DNA of 64,000 bases from an uncultured Flavobacteriaceae bacterium. GTDB taxonomy: Bacteria > Bacteroidota > Bacteroidia > Flavobacteriales > Flavobacteriaceae. Below the pieces are notes generated by a model that saw only the letters and a list, made by a program, of their open reading frames with translations, did no database searches and was not told the origin of the DNA. Of the stretch, positions 63,913 to 64,000 are shown piece by piece (the stretch's first letter is position 1; every line of letters begins with the position of its first letter). The position numbers and the translations under genes are program-made. Location of the stretch: the NCBI GenBank assembly GCA_947494825.1, contig CANLWN010000003.1, forward strand, positions 558,001-622,000, given 5' to 3'.

Positions 63913-64000
63913 TTATCGCAATCGCATAATTACATCATAGGACAAACTGTTTTTGAGCCTTTTAAGGCACCGCAATTTTTGTTGGCTCGCCGATCGTGCT
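63913..64000 (-). CDS. C-terminal end of an ECF-type sigma factor gene (partial)
   Basis: The last 28 codons are visible: ARSASQQKLRCLKRLK then NSLSYDVIMRLR, ending TAA at 63913-63915. The basic helix with K-x-x-C-L-K-x-L-K fits the region 4 recognition-helix end of sigma-70/ECF factors of Bacteroidota. The rest lies outside the window. Spacing of 1 bp to the following anti-sigma-like gene supports the pairing. Assignment rests on a short piece. Confidence 0.5.
   Translation of the reverse strand, partial: ARSASQQKLRCLKRLKNSLSYDVIMRLR

Overview
The window looks like chromosome from a Flavobacteriaceae-type Bacteroidota, probably a marine one. The evidence is lipoprotein signal peptides ending in a lipobox Cys, several FtsX-type permeases, a LytS/LytTR pair, AraC regulators with membrane-embedded N-termini, DUF6090 and DUF6787 proteins, TAnnTTTG-type -7 boxes, and a cytochrome-b-type fumarate reductase in the order C-A-B. 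I saw no tRNA, rRNA, CRISPR array, integrase or complete insertion sequence.

Layout. 1-6.98 kb: the start of an FtsX/MacB permease (cut by the window edge), a secreted gamma-glutamyltransferase, a DUF4386 membrane protein, a low-complexity repeat tract with exact 7-bp periodicity, an NTF2-like protein, a GNAT acetyltransferase and a flavin disulfide reductase. 7.2-16.9 kb (mostly minus strand): a lipoprotein with two cytochrome P460 domains, an AraC regulator cut by an in-frame stop, a second membrane-bound AraC regulator, a 1175-residue outer-membrane protein whose phosphoesterase domain has lost most of its metal ligands, and an exported truncated hemoglobin. 17.4-26.5 kb: small accessory genes, then a two-gene FtsX permease operon. 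26.6-29.7 kb: an adenylate/guanylate cyclase and two lipoproteins. 29.9-38.3 kb: a coherent pathway block (Dcu transporter, aspartase, asparaginase, fumarate reductase C-A-B, porin). It would convert asparagine to aspartate, then fumarate, then succinate, and use fumarate as electron acceptor. 38.4-46.0 kb: an NTF2-like protein, a DegP-type protease, a second cyclase, a LytS/LytTR pair, and two lipoproteins related to the one at 28.7 kb. 46.3-48.9 kb: three single-gene units, each bracketed by inverted arms that differ from unit to unit yet stay complementary, like integron cassettes. A matching unit lies at 20.0-20.8 kb. 49.0-54.7 kb: a serine hydrolase homologue lacking catalytic residues, then three secreted or lipid-anchored proteins. 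55.0-64.0 kb (all minus): a signalling island with the end of an ECF-type sigma factor gene, an anti-sigma-like membrane protein, an HD hydrolase resembling small alarmone hydrolases, a secreted coiled-coil protein, a probably frameshifted gene, a Hanks kinase with Sel1 repeats, a decayed PP2C remnant, an STM3941-like protein, an intact PP2C phosphatase and a Sel1-repeat protein.

The strongest leads are the cassette-like units with covarying arms, the pseudo-phosphoesterase/kinase-like/barrel fusion, the asparagine-to-succinate respiration block, and the kinase-phosphatase island with its dead PP2C copy. All assignments come from reading the sequence; no database search was run.
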